From a virus, in the IMG/VR virus record IMGVR_UViG_3300045738_001878, positions 1 to 60,824 of that record: a stretch of 60,824 nt of DNA, one strand, 5' to 3'. Both the position numbers and the translations under genes were made by a program. How positions within the stretch are numbered: position 1 is the stretch's first letter; every line of letters begins with the position of its first letter. Under the pieces are notes generated by a model. The model ran no database searches and had not been told where the DNA came from. It saw only the letters and a list, made by a program, of their open reading frames with translations. Positions 19,682 through 28,709 of this stretch are shown one piece after another.

Positions 19682-21256
19682 ATGGCAACAAATTGTCCAA
19701 TTGAAGTATCCCCCTACGATCAATCGGGAATAGTAAAAAACCCCAACATATTCAATCTTAATTACACCAATCAAGATTTCTATTCAATGAAAACCAGATT
19801 GGTAGATTTCATTAATGAAAGATTTGGACCTGATGGTACAGTTATACCTAATACATTCAACGATTTTGTGGAGTCTGATTTAGCAATCATGCTGATTGAA
19901 AATTGGGCATTCTTAGCAGATACTTTGTCCTTCAAGATGGATCAAATTGTCAATGAGTTATTTATTGATACGGTTACCGAAGTTGAAAATGCTTTCCGAT
20001 TGTCAAAATTGGTCGGCTTCAAACCACAACCACCCATAGCTGCTCGATCATTATGGAGTGCGACTATTAACAATCCTATATTAACAGACATAACCATTGA
20101 AACACCATTGATTGTAGATGTAGTTTCAGGTGGCGACTCAATCACAATAGAGCTATTTCAGGCAGACTCGAATAATATACCAAAATTTGAACAAGATATA
20201 CTTCTACCTGCGGGATCGATTGTTAATCAAAGTATTGTTGGCTTAGAAGGACGAACATATGAAAGTCTATTCACTGGTACTGGAGAACCTGCACAAAATA
20301 TTGAGTTGGGTTTCTTCCCAGTAATAGATGGCTCTATCAAGATAGAGGTAGATGGATTCACCTGGACTAAAGTTGATTTTTTCACAGATTCTAAACCCCG
20401 TAGAGAATACCGAGTAGAATTTGATTCTGAATATCACGCATATGCTATTTTTGGCAACAATAGAGCCGGTTTAATACCTTCACAAGGTTCTCAAATTCAA
20501 GCTACATTTAGAGTGGGCGGCGGTACGGCAGGTAATATTATTACTGGATTTGTAGAAAAACAAAGTCAGATAGTAGTGCCTGGATTATCTTTTAATGTTC
20601 CAGTAACGTTTAGAAACTATACAAAAGGAGAGTTTGGGTATAATGGTGATGGCATCGAAGATATTAGAAGAAAATTGCCACTTTGGCTGAGCACCCAAAA
20701 TAGAGCCGTATCGGGAGAAGACTATAAAATCCTTGCAGACCAATTTACTACACTATATCATGGTCAAATCGGCAAATCTACAGCCATTTTAAGAAACCAC
20801 GGATGTGCTGCTAACATTATTGATTTATACGTATTGGCCAAAGATGGAGATGATGATCTAGAAGAAGCAGGGAATGAATTAAAAGTTGACCTTAACGACG
20901 AACTCAATATTAAAAAAATGCTCACAGATTTTGTGTGTATAAGAAATGGAGAGGTTATTTATGTTGATGTATCCATTGATGTAAATATGGATAAATTTTA
21001 CAGAAAGTTCGAACCAGAATATACAATTAACATACAAAGAAAAGTGAATGAGTTTTTCTCTCTAAATAATTGGGACTATGGAAAGACTTTAAGAGATACA
21101 GACATCATTAAAGAATTATCGGATATCAAGGAAGTAAATGGATATGATATAACATTTGTCACCGATGATGCAGACAATTCTGGCAATATCGTGTCAACTA
21201 AATTCTTTGAGATAATTAGACCGGATGACATAGTAATTTCATTCGTATTTGAATAA
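19682..21256 (+). CDS. Baseplate wedge protein gp6/gpJ-like (Baseplate J)
   Basis: The protein has 524 residues. Early motifs (FYSMKTRLVDFINERFG, DFVESDLAIMLIENWAFLADTLSF) and the middle GGGTAGNI and GQIGKSTAI stretches, together with RRKLPLWLSTQNRAVSGEDYKIL, match the baseplate J/gp6 family. This protein forms the iris-like inner ring of the baseplate by dimerising around the hub. It directly follows gp25 and precedes the gpI/gp7-like gene, the standard order. Confidence 0.9.
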   Translation: MATNCPIEVSPYDQSGIVKNPNIFNLNYTNQDFYSMKTRLVDFINERFGPDGTVIPNTFNDFVESDLAIMLIENWAFLADTLSFKMDQIVNELFIDTVTEVENAFRLSKLVGFKPQPPIAARSLWSATINNPILTDITIETPLIVDVVSGGDSITIELFQADSNNIPKFEQDILLPAGSIVNQSIVGLEGRTYESLFTGTGEPAQNIELGFFPVIDGSIKIEVDGFTWTKVDFFTDSKPRREYRVEFDSEYHAYAIFGNNRAGLIPSQGSQIQATFRVGGGTAGNIITGFVEKQSQIVVPGLSFNVPVTFRNYTKGEFGYNGDGIEDIRRKLPLWLSTQNRAVSGEDYKILADQFTTLYHGQIGKSTAILRNHGCAANIIDLYVLAKDGDDDLEEAGNELKVDLNDELNIKKMLTDFVCIRNGEVIYVDVSIDVNMDKFYRKFEPEYTINIQRKVNEFFSLNNWDYGKTLRDTDIIKELSDIKEVNGYDITFVTDDADNSGNIVSTKFFEIIRPDDIVISFVFE

Positions 21257-21264
21257 GGAACCAA

Positions 21265-24200
21265 GTGGCCACAAAGAATCTTAACGAACATCCCACAATA
21301 GCGGATCAAATCATTATTCAGATACTCACGCCAAGTGAGATTATCAGTGGTATCGCATTAGACCCAGATAACTCCATCCAGCCTGAGTGCTTCGATGCTG
21401 ATCCTTTTAAGGTAGATAGCGTAACCATTTACTACGTAGAAAGAGATTTTGTTGGTCGCAATTCTGGGGAAACGGAAATCACTATCCCCGATTTAAAATT
21501 ACAGTCTGAACTTGAAGAGGCAAAAGTTGTTGCTTGCAATAGCCCTACAGACAAAAATCTACTTGAAATCCAGAAATTGCATAACGAATTAGAAGCAGCA
21601 TCAAGTAAAGAAACAATTAAATACAAAGAAGCTAAAGCGGCGGCTATTTTTGGAGATGGCGACACATTCCCAGCTTGGCTATCCACTGATTTAGACAATG
21701 CCATTCTTGAACATGTTGCTTTGGATGATGATGGCGCTACTCAGTATGGTCACTTTAATCTAGAGTGGAATCCGGTTGGCATGAGAGAGGGCGATTACTT
21801 TGTATGCTGGACTTGGACACCACTTCCAGCAGGAAGTAAATTCTCTGCTCATCAATTTTTCCGTCTCGGTGGAGCCACACAATTAACAACTAGTATACCA
21901 ACACATTTCACCACGCCAGGAAAATATGACATCTTAATGGATCGTTATCTTCCTGAGATGTATAAGTACGCAATTTCTGATAGCGATTTAACTAAGGAAG
22001 TGTTGCACGAGTTTAACAGTTCTATTGGTGATGGATTCGTTGTTTTAGAAGACTTGGCCAATCAAATGGTCGATATAATTGATCCTAACGCAACACATGA
22101 ATCTCTATTGCAATTATTGGGCAATTTGTTCAACCTAAAACTTAGAACAGATGATCCAACATTGTGGCGGCGACAAATTAAGCGGGCAATGCCTCTTTTC
22201 AAACAAAAGGGCACCTTCCCAGGATTAGAATCAGCCATGAATCAAGCCGATATTAAATTGTCTAAATATACAGACTTGTGGCAAGTAATTTCTCCGTACA
22301 CATATCAAGAACACTTCGATGTAGGAAATGCAGACGATATAGATTTCGTTCTAACCAAGGCAGCACTCCTTCCAGTGGACGTATCTAACTTTGAACTATA
22401 TCACCGTGGGCCATTGCTAACTAACAATTGGGAGAAATTAGTTGGGCCAACCAATTATATTACACTCAATAATTCTAGTGGCGTAACAACAATGACATGG
22501 ATAGGCGACCAACTTTCCATAGGTGCCATCACTCTAGAGGAAGACGACTCCATTCGAGTGGTTTATAAAGTGGTTAATGTACCAGGGTCTTCTGAGCAAA
22601 CCTTGGAAGACTACATCCGCACATTGCCTATTTCAGATCAAAGAGACGAAAGAGATCAATTGTACCCAACAAAAAATTGGAACGTTCGTCTCATAGAAAG
22701 TGATGATGCTCTATTTGATTTAATCATTCCCTCTAGACATCCATTTGTTGATAATTTGGTATTCGGGAAGGTTAGGACTGAGTTCCCATATTCTGAGAAT
22801 GTTTACAATATGGAAGAATACAATGGGAGTAAAAGAGATTCTCTTGATCCTTGCGATATAGACAAAGGTTTCTTAGACCCATGTATGTCTTGTCAAAGTA
22901 GCAAGTACAATGTAGATTTAGAAATAGAAGATTTATCTAATTACAGATTAATAGAAGCTCAAGAAATACTTAATGAATTTACTCCATTTCATGCCGTATT
23001 ACATTCTATTAATATAACAGGAACTCAAACAGATTTCATTCAATCACCCGTAGAATTAATTGAAGCATTGATAGGCATCAATGGAGAAGAAACAACACTC
23101 GTTGATCCGCCGCAAACTATATTCAGTAGAACCATGACAAATACCTCGCAAATCAAAAGAGACGAGCTTGCTAATCTGACAACAGTGGTCAGCAGTGCTT
23201 CTGGCACGGGGAAGAACAAAATGGTCACATTGCTCTCGCCAGATTTTCACATGGACAGAATTCCCTTAGAGGATGACCCGACCTTAACTTACTTAGAGGT
23301 ATTGGCCCCCCACACGCACGCAGGGACATATACAATTCAAAATCCATTAAAGAATCACGCAGAAGTTCTTGGTGCAACAGAGCCAATTACACAATCTGAG
23401 TTTACATTTAGATTGTCTAATGAGGCCCTCAAGAAAACATCTTCCGATATCTATCAAGATGATTTCTTCGCCTTTGCTGATGACACATTGATTTATAGTA
23501 ATCTAAATGTTAAAAGTCAGTGGGACGTAGATAATGATCCTACTTATTCTGATGGTCCTTGGCAAGTATCTATATCTGCTTATTCTGACGCATATGACAT
23601 ACTCAAAGTGCTTCCAGATGGAACCTTGATATTAAATGATCCTAGCAAAACACTACCCACCGTGGCAACAACTGGAATTTCTTATGAGTTGTTAGATGAT
23701 TCTGCTACGGTTATAGAATCAAGCACGGTTGGTGCCTTGGCTGTTAAGAGACGTGGCCGAGTTGACATGGGAACTGCGGGAAGCATACTGGTGAGAGGTA
23801 CATCGACATCATCCACAGTTGATCTAAGGAATTTAATAAAGTCAGGATATACTTCAGGAGAAACCGGTTCAGATTGGTACGCACTATATAATGGAACTCA
23901 ATATTTTGTTAATGAATTTGTAGATGGAGAAACACATGAGTTTTACATTGATAACTACACAGTCGGGGACGTAACTGGAGTTACTGTAACTGTATATCAA
24001 AGAATTGCAAACAATGAATTAGGATTTTTCCATTTAAAAGGAATACAGCTTATCACGGGAAGCAATCATGAGACTGGATTAGGTATTCTAAATGGTGAAA
24101 ACGCACCAGCCGATGAAAACGACATTCTAGAAAATGATCTGTTCAAAGAGAATTTTCTTGTTTTAATAGACTCAGAATACTTTGCTATTTCAGATATAGA

Positions 24201-24555
24201 TGGCACAACAATAACTCTAGCAGGACCGCATAATGATTGGAACACCACTGGTACAGCAGTTGATTACGATATCTTCAAATATTCAAAATTCACTGGAACC
24301 ACAGTTGATCCGCCCACTGGATATAGGTTTGATCCGGTAGCTGACATTCCTGAAAGGATTTATCCACCAATGCCCGGTTATAAATTCGAATTTTTAGATC
24401 GGCGAGGAAATGAAGTGATTAAAATAGATACTGAAACAGGTATGTCTATGATGGCTATGGCTAGCCTACTTAATGCAGGAAGCAAAGATCAGATACTAGA
24501 AACAGTCGGCCAAGAAGAAAGCATAACATTTTCCGTCGATTGGAAGGATGAATAA
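21265..24555 (+). CDS. Baseplate wedge protein with gpI/gp7-like domain
   Basis: The start is GTG at 21265 with AAGGAA eight bases before it. Residues about 225-370 contain the phage tail protein I pattern: LPEMYKYAISD, LLQLLGNLFNLKLRTDDPTLWRR, KQKGTFPGLESAMNQADI. Flanking regions appear to be several beta-rich modules (an N-terminal domain of about 200 residues, and a C-terminal 700-residue stretch with repeated strand patterns), giving 1096 residues in all, as in large gp7-type wedge proteins. It follows the gp6-like gene and probably forms the outer wedge that carries fibres. The ends of the domains are estimates. Confidence 0.75.
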   Translation: MATKNLNEHPTIADQIIIQILTPSEIISGIALDPDNSIQPECFDADPFKVDSVTIYYVERDFVGRNSGETEITIPDLKLQSELEEAKVVACNSPTDKNLLEIQKLHNELEAASSKETIKYKEAKAAAIFGDGDTFPAWLSTDLDNAILEHVALDDDGATQYGHFNLEWNPVGMREGDYFVCWTWTPLPAGSKFSAHQFFRLGGATQLTTSIPTHFTTPGKYDILMDRYLPEMYKYAISDSDLTKEVLHEFNSSIGDGFVVLEDLANQMVDIIDPNATHESLLQLLGNLFNLKLRTDDPTLWRRQIKRAMPLFKQKGTFPGLESAMNQADIKLSKYTDLWQVISPYTYQEHFDVGNADDIDFVLTKAALLPVDVSNFELYHRGPLLTNNWEKLVGPTNYITLNNSSGVTTMTWIGDQLSIGAITLEEDDSIRVVYKVVNVPGSSEQTLEDYIRTLPISDQRDERDQLYPTKNWNVRLIESDDALFDLIIPSRHPFVDNLVFGKVRTEFPYSENVYNMEEYNGSKRDSLDPCDIDKGFLDPCMSCQSSKYNVDLEIEDLSNYRLIEAQEILNEFTPFHAVLHSINITGTQTDFIQSPVELIEALIGINGEETTLVDPPQTIFSRTMTNTSQIKRDELANLTTVVSSASGTGKNKMVTLLSPDFHMDRIPLEDDPTLTYLEVLAPHTHAGTYTIQNPLKNHAEVLGATEPITQSEFTFRLSNEALKKTSSDIYQDDFFAFADDTLIYSNLNVKSQWDVDNDPTYSDGPWQVSISAYSDAYDILKVLPDGTLILNDPSKTLPTVATTGISYELLDDSATVIESSTVGALAVKRRGRVDMGTAGSILVRGTSTSSTVDLRNLIKSGYTSGETGSDWYALYNGTQYFVNEFVDGETHEFYIDNYTVGDVTGVTVTVYQRIANNELGFFHLKGIQLITGSNHETGLGILNGENAPADENDILENDLFKENFLVLIDSEYFAISDIDGTTITLAGPHNDWNTTGTAVDYDIFKYSKFTGTTVDPPTGYRFDPVADIPERIYPPMPGYKFEFLDRRGNEVIKIDTETGMSMMAMASLLNAGSKDQILETVGQEESITFSVDWKDE

Positions 24556-25035
24556 ATGACCAGCATGAATGAAAACATACAATTAAAAGGCCAAATCGAG
24601 GCAGTTATTGAATACAGAGATGGTCGAAAAGAGTATCGATCAACCTGTAATACGGTACTTCGCAATGGTCGAGAAGCGCTTGCTAGTAGTTTGGCCAATG
24701 AAATTGGCGATTCTTTTGACTTTTACATTAGCAAGATGCTATTTGGTGATGGTGGCACAAACAGCGGAGTGCCTAAATTCGTTAATTCAGGAAGAAATGG
24801 ACTCTTTGGCGTTACACGTTCTACCAAGTCCATAATCGCCACTATTGATCCAGCCATACCTTCCCAAGTCATATTTACATCTATACTGGGTTACGATGAT
24901 GCCAATGGATATTCATTAAACGAAATGGCTCTTCAGATGAACAATGGTGATTTATACAGTATGGCAACATTCGCTGATCTTAACAAAACATCTACAATGC
25001 AGATTACATGGAATTGGCGATATTCCTTTGTTTAA
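24556..25035 (+). CDS. Tail-associated protein at the end of the baseplate operon
   Basis: The 159-residue protein starts immediately after the stop of the gpI/gp7-like gene. It has an ordinary soluble sequence with FYISKMLFGDGGT and a terminal WRYSFV. It resembles small phage tail proteins that follow the wedge genes, and has a loose likeness to the reverse-strand protein at 53891-54409 (both have FY-x-L/F-FG near the middle). Function within the baseplate is unknown. Confidence 0.55.
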   Translation: MTSMNENIQLKGQIEAVIEYRDGRKEYRSTCNTVLRNGREALASSLANEIGDSFDFYISKMLFGDGGTNSGVPKFVNSGRNGLFGVTRSTKSIIATIDPAIPSQVIFTSILGYDDANGYSLNEMALQMNNGDLYSMATFADLNKTSTMQITWNWRYSFV

Positions 25036-25058
25036 TCTTCATAACGTACTTATATACA

Positions 25059-25197
25059 GGCAGAAGGTATCACAGGTGGTCGAGGTTTTCTCCTACCTTT
25101 GATAAACACAAAAGGGGCAGGCACCCCAAATTTAATACACAATGAGGAAGATTGGGAATGGTAAATCCCCAAACGAAACAACAACAACCCTTCTGCC
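25059..25197 (+). ncRNA. Candidate structured RNA in a gene gap
   Basis: The gap 25036-25209 can fold into a closed multi-helix shape. GGCAGAAGG (25059-25067) pairs with CCTTCTGCC (25189-25197) in a 9-bp closing stem. Inside are AGGT/ACCT with AGG/CCT (25074-25098), GGGG/CCCC around a 6-base loop (25114-25127) and TTGGG/CCCAA (25152-25172). A TATATACA box lies just upstream at 25051. No known RNA family is recognised. A 22-codon frame from 25142 ends in TAATG at the next gene and is an alternative reading of the right part. Pairings were found by eye. Confidence 0.35.
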
Positions 25198-25209
25198 AGA
25201 GGCACCCTA

Positions 25210-25500
25210 ATGAAAAAGTCTTTTATTGTAACTCGGTATTACGACCCTGATACAAAAACATCACAGAAAGTAATTTTTGTAGATGATGAATTATTTGATT
25301 GGGGGATAGAAGAAGAAGCCCTGGAGCAAGCTCGAAAGTTCTCCAAGAACGATGAGGGCATTCAAACCGCTATTCACGGTGACATTCAAAAATACTTCCT
25401 CGACAGCCTGTCCGAATTTTTAGGACACACAATTACATTAAAGGAAGTTAATGAAGCCATTGAAAATGGCTTTATAGAATGCAAAAATGATACTAATTGA
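25210..25500 (+). CDS. Small unknown protein
   Basis: The 96-residue protein is charged and contains TRYYDPDTKTSQKVIFVDDE followed by a helical region (EEEALEQARKFSK) and an FLDSLSEFLGH helix. No motif is recognised. It overlaps the SET-domain gene by 14 bases, so the two probably share a transcript. AGAGG lies about 10 bases before the ATG. Confidence 0.65.
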   Translation: MKKSFIVTRYYDPDTKTSQKVIFVDDELFDWGIEEEALEQARKFSKNDEGIQTAIHGDIQKYFLDSLSEFLGHTITLKEVNEAIENGFIECKNDTN

Positions 25501-26014
25501 AGAAACCGATAATAGATTCTATTTAAAAAAATCTGGTTTGAAGGACGCTGGAACAGGCGTTTTCGCAAAAGGATCAATCAAAGCAGGTGAATATTTGGAG
25601 GTTATAGGGGTGGCGGTTAAAATCGGATCGCCAGCCGCCAAATGTACCACATGGGCGCAACATTACAAATTTGCCGCCAAAGATAAAAATTTTGATCGAC
25701 ACATCATCCCTCTGGGATATGCGGCAATCATTAACCATACAAGCGACCAAACCCTACAGAATGTAGAGATTAGGTGCTTAAAGAGCATATCTAAGCGCAA
25801 CACTGCTGCTGGCAACATGGTTTATTATTTTATTCGGGATGTTGAAAAAGATGAAGAAATTCTAGGGAACTATGGAGAGGTGGTGCAGAGCAAGATTGAT
25901 TGGGTCGAAGAGAATGTGGGTTTCAATCACGAAGAATGGAAAACCTTTTTGTCTCATGACCTATATAACTTAGGAGTGTTGTCCAAACAAATGAACATCT
26001 ACAAGGAGTCGTAA
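25487..26014 (+). CDS. SET-domain protein (putative protein lysine methyltransferase)
   Basis: The protein has 175 residues. Residues about 12-35 contain GTGVFAKGSIKAGEYL, the SET N-terminal strand pattern. Near residue 85 is AAIINHTSD followed by NVEI, matching the NH motif that helps hold S-adenosylmethionine. Near residue 122 is FIRDVEKDEEILGNYGE, matching the GEEL..Y motif. These are the defining core of the SET fold, which methylates lysines on proteins. Its first 14 bases overlap the small gene at 25210-25500, and the fibre-like gene at 26016 follows 1 base after its stop. The substrate could be a host or virion protein. The fold is well supported; activity is inferred. Confidence 0.75.
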   Translation: MILIEETDNRFYLKKSGLKDAGTGVFAKGSIKAGEYLEVIGVAVKIGSPAAKCTTWAQHYKFAAKDKNFDRHIIPLGYAAIINHTSDQTLQNVEIRCLKSISKRNTAAGNMVYYFIRDVEKDEEILGNYGEVVQSKIDWVEENVGFNHEEWKTFLSHDLYNLGVLSKQMNIYKES

Positions 26015-26015
26015 G

Positions 26016-26837
26016 ATGCCCCAAATAGAACTAATACCAGAAGTCTTGCATCAGGCTATGGACCCGTATCATCACGAATTCGATAACTTGCCACTACGGA
26101 ACATTTTAACTCGCCAGAGTCTCTTGAACTCTGCTGTCGATATAAATTCCGACATTTTACGGGATTCTGTAGGTACACAAGGAACTCTTTCTAACCGACT
26201 CACCCAATCTATCGAAGACAACGGAGACTTAAAACTAATCGCCGTTGACGATGTGATGCACAACATCGCCTATCACACTGATGGTACTATATTGATTAGT
26301 AGCATCCCAGTATCTTTCGTTAGAATGAAAGAAGGAGAAAGAGACAAATTAGCTCTAATTGATGATGAAGCAACATCTATAAAGATTCAAGTAGAAACTA
26401 TTTCTACAACCGTATTATTTGATGATGAAACCGTAAGAGTAGTAGATTCTGATACAGTTACTTGGAGTGTTACTTCTCCCAATATTGTCAAAGCCAATTT
26501 AGCGTTCCCCGCAGGTGCGGCACACAAGCATTATTATGATCAAATACCAGTGCATGTAGATATAGGCAGTCCAGACTATACTAATTATAAGGTCACATCC
26601 TGGGCAACAGCATTTGTAGATGGCTCTCTACGAGTTACCATAAATGGAATTAGGATAACCAAAACGGAATCTCTGCTCCCCTCGGCTGTATACGTCCCAG
26701 GTTCAACCGGACCAAGTAGTACGTGGACCTTAACAGAAATTGACACCAGCGTTCCCGCCAGTGGTACTTTTGCATTAAATAGGGCAATTACCGACGATGA
26801 TGTAATTCGTATCGATTTTGATACTGATTTTAGCTAA
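26016..26837 (+). CDS. Putative tail fibre or virion structural protein
   Basis: The 273-residue protein has a charged helical N-terminus (residues 1-80: ILTRQSLLNSAVDINSDILRD, LSNRLTQSIEDNG), then strand-rich sequence (ILISSIPVSFVRM, VRVVDSDTVTWSVT, LRVTINGIRI) ending in a beta-sandwich-like region. This resembles short tail fibres or fibre attachment proteins. It follows the SET-domain gene by one base and precedes the GTG-start gene at 26848. No exact family is recognised. Confidence 0.5.
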   Translation: MPQIELIPEVLHQAMDPYHHEFDNLPLRNILTRQSLLNSAVDINSDILRDSVGTQGTLSNRLTQSIEDNGDLKLIAVDDVMHNIAYHTDGTILISSIPVSFVRMKEGERDKLALIDDEATSIKIQVETISTTVLFDDETVRVVDSDTVTWSVTSPNIVKANLAFPAGAAHKHYYDQIPVHVDIGSPDYTNYKVTSWATAFVDGSLRVTINGIRITKTESLLPSAVYVPGSTGPSSTWTLTEIDTSVPASGTFALNRAITDDDVIRIDFDTDFS

Positions 26838-26847
26838 GGCCAAATAA

Positions 26848-27408
26848 GTGAGAGATAGATACCATATAAATTTTGGGTTTGTCATACTTTCACCGGAACA
26901 CAATGTTGGATTAGTGCAATCAACAGTGCGATCTATTAGAAATCACTATAATGATTTGCCATATTGTTGTGTAACGGGTAAAGATGCAACCGTCAGCAAT
27001 ATTCGTGAATTAAAGAAAGTCTGTCCTGCCGTATACAAAGGCAAGGAAACAATCACTTCTTTAATAAATCAAGGGATAAAAAAAGGCTGCAAAGAATGGA
27101 ATTATATCATCATGGAAGGCACCACCATGCGCAGGGACATCGATAAGAGATATAGCACTTTCCTAAAAAACGAAAAAGACATCTTTTTCCCCATAGTCGT
27201 TGATTACGACCATCAAATGAGGCCAGTAAATCTACATACTGAATTTACAGACTCAACTTTAAACGGGTTATTCATACATCAGAAAACATTCAAAGAGGTA
27301 GGAGACTTTTCTGACAACCCACTGGATGTTTCGAGATTATTTTGGATGATAGAAGCAGTTGAAAAAGGATGTAATTTCAAAGCAATTTTAGGAGCGAAAG
27401 TATGCTAG
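26848..27408 (+). CDS. Possible GT-A-like glycosyltransferase
   Basis: The start is GTG at 26848 and the product has 186 residues. NFGFVILSPEHNVGLVQSTVRSIRNHY at the start, YNDLPYCCVTGKDATV, then SLINQGIKKGCKEWNYIIMEG are laid out like GT-A (family 2) transferases: strand, nucleotide-sugar loop, strand ending in an acidic site. The DXD motif is weak (MEGTT). The gene lies right after a fibre-like gene and may modify fibres, but this is only inference. Confidence 0.4.
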   Translation: MRDRYHINFGFVILSPEHNVGLVQSTVRSIRNHYNDLPYCCVTGKDATVSNIRELKKVCPAVYKGKETITSLINQGIKKGCKEWNYIIMEGTTMRRDIDKRYSTFLKNEKDIFFPIVVDYDHQMRPVNLHTEFTDSTLNGLFIHQKTFKEVGDFSDNPLDVSRLFWMIEAVEKGCNFKAILGAKVC

Positions 27409-27417
27409 AACGGGACT

Positions 27418-27957
27418 CTAAAGCAAATCATAAACATACGACCAGCGGTCATCATCTTTGTGTTGATAATTTTCTACCTCACGAAGATACTTGAATAGAC
27501 CATCCCAACTTCCAAAACGCTTGGTATTAAATCCCCAATACCAAAATGGAACATTATATCTGCCTTCTGGACAAACTAATAAAGTAGGGTTTTTATTATC
27601 TACACTATCGATAATCTCGTGATGAGTTCCCGTAGTTGCTATTCCTTTGGGCAAATAAGCTATTAGAAAGTCACTATGACTCACCCATGTCAAGTCTTTC
27701 CTGACAAATTTATGAGCAATTCCCTCTAGAGTTTTATCAACTTCAGGTATGATGGCGTCCAAACCACCCGCAATTCCTTCTTCTCTTGCAGCATTTAGAA
27801 TTTCAGCCCATTGCTGTTTAGGGTCTGAAAACGGGTCTAATAAGTCTACCCCAAATTCCTCGACTAATACCTTTATAGGTATGTCTCTCCAATCATCGTT
27901 GGTGCTATGCTCAATAGGGCCACTCAAGTAACATCTTTTTCCCTGTAGAACAGACAT
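27418..27957 (-). CDS. Nucleoside 2-deoxyribosyltransferase-like protein
   Basis: The protein has 179 residues on the reverse strand. It begins RCYLSGPIEH, the usual start of the nucleoside 2-deoxyribosyltransferase superfamily. A central SDFLIAYLPKGIATTGTHHEI follows the family's D-x-x-I/V-x-x-L/Y pattern, with TTGTHHEI in place of GTxxE. The family cleaves or swaps the base of a nucleotide and some members act in nucleotide salvage or hydrolysis. It is a lone reverse-strand gene between forward fibre genes, with its own AGAGTGAGAGGTG leader. The exact substrate is unknown. Confidence 0.65.
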   Translation of the reverse strand: MSVLQGKRCYLSGPIEHSTNDDWRDIPIKVLVEEFGVDLLDPFSDPKQQWAEILNAAREEGIAGGLDAIIPEVDKTLEGIAHKFVRKDLTWVSHSDFLIAYLPKGIATTGTHHEIIDSVDNKNPTLLVCPEGRYNVPFWYWGFNTKRFGSWDGLFKYLREVENYQHKDDDRWSYVYDLL

Positions 27958-28013
27958 ATATTACACCTCTCACTCTAATATCTAATAATGAATTGTCTCA
28001 GAAAGGAACCAAT

Positions 28014-28709
28014 ATGTCAAGTGAATTGTATGCAGAAATAGAAAAACTCCTGACCACTGATGTAGTTGATCGTCACAGTTTTTTCCAATTGAAGTATTTC
28101 ATTGTGGGTAAAGAACCTACATCGCAATCTAAAATGTGGAGATGCCTGTCAGAATTGAAGTCTAGAAAGTCTGACCTAAACGGCATAAATCTAGAAATAG
28201 AGGAAACAAAGGATGTGCTGGAACTTCTAGATATAGAAGAAGGCAGACTAAAGAACTGGAAAAAGAATGATGATGAGTTTTCAGATAAAGAAGCAGAAAT
28301 CAAAAAAAGACAAATTGCTAGAAAAAGGATTTCTATACAAAAATCGTTGTCTGATTTAGAAAGAAAACTCAAATTCACGGAAGAGGAAGCTTCTTTTTTT
28401 CTACAGGCTTTCCATTCTATATCGAAGAAAGAACCACTCAAACCATATGACGACCTAGAATCTCAAAAAGAATATTGGAATGAGAAGTTGTCTCAAGAAT
28501 TTAATTTGAAGATATTATTACAACATGCGCCAGATACAGAATTAGTTAAGACAATTTTGGCATTAAACGACGACTCAGAGATCAAGAAACAAACCGTACA
28601 TATACTTAATACCACACAGAAAAAGTTAATACAAAAAAACGATGATGAAATGAAAATGATGATGAATCGGGACAAAGAAATTGGCCCAGAAAACACACAG
28701 GAGCAATAA
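28014..28709 (+). CDS. Coiled-coil protein upstream of the fibre genes
   Basis: The ATG at 28014 follows AAAGGAA and is preferred to the TTG at 27993. The 231-residue product is mostly charged helix with long coiled-coil segments (RLKNWKKNDDEFSDKEAEIKK, IQKSLSDLERKLKFTEEEASF). Its stop overlaps the next ATG (TAATG). Its place before the fibre genes suggests a fibre chaperone or connector, but there is no family match. Confidence 0.65.
   Translation: MSSELYAEIEKLLTTDVVDRHSFFQLKYFIVGKEPTSQSKMWRCLSELKSRKSDLNGINLEIEETKDVLELLDIEEGRLKNWKKNDDEFSDKEAEIKKRQIARKRISIQKSLSDLERKLKFTEEEASFFLQAFHSISKKEPLKPYDDLESQKEYWNEKLSQEFNLKILLQHAPDTELVKTILALNDDSEIKKQTVHILNTTQKKLIQKNDDEMKMMMNRDKEIGPENTQEQ

Noticed and set aside
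25142-25210. 22-codon leader peptide ending in TAATG
   Set aside because: No ribosome site precedes it, and its right end forms the closing stem of the candidate RNA; kept only as an alternative.
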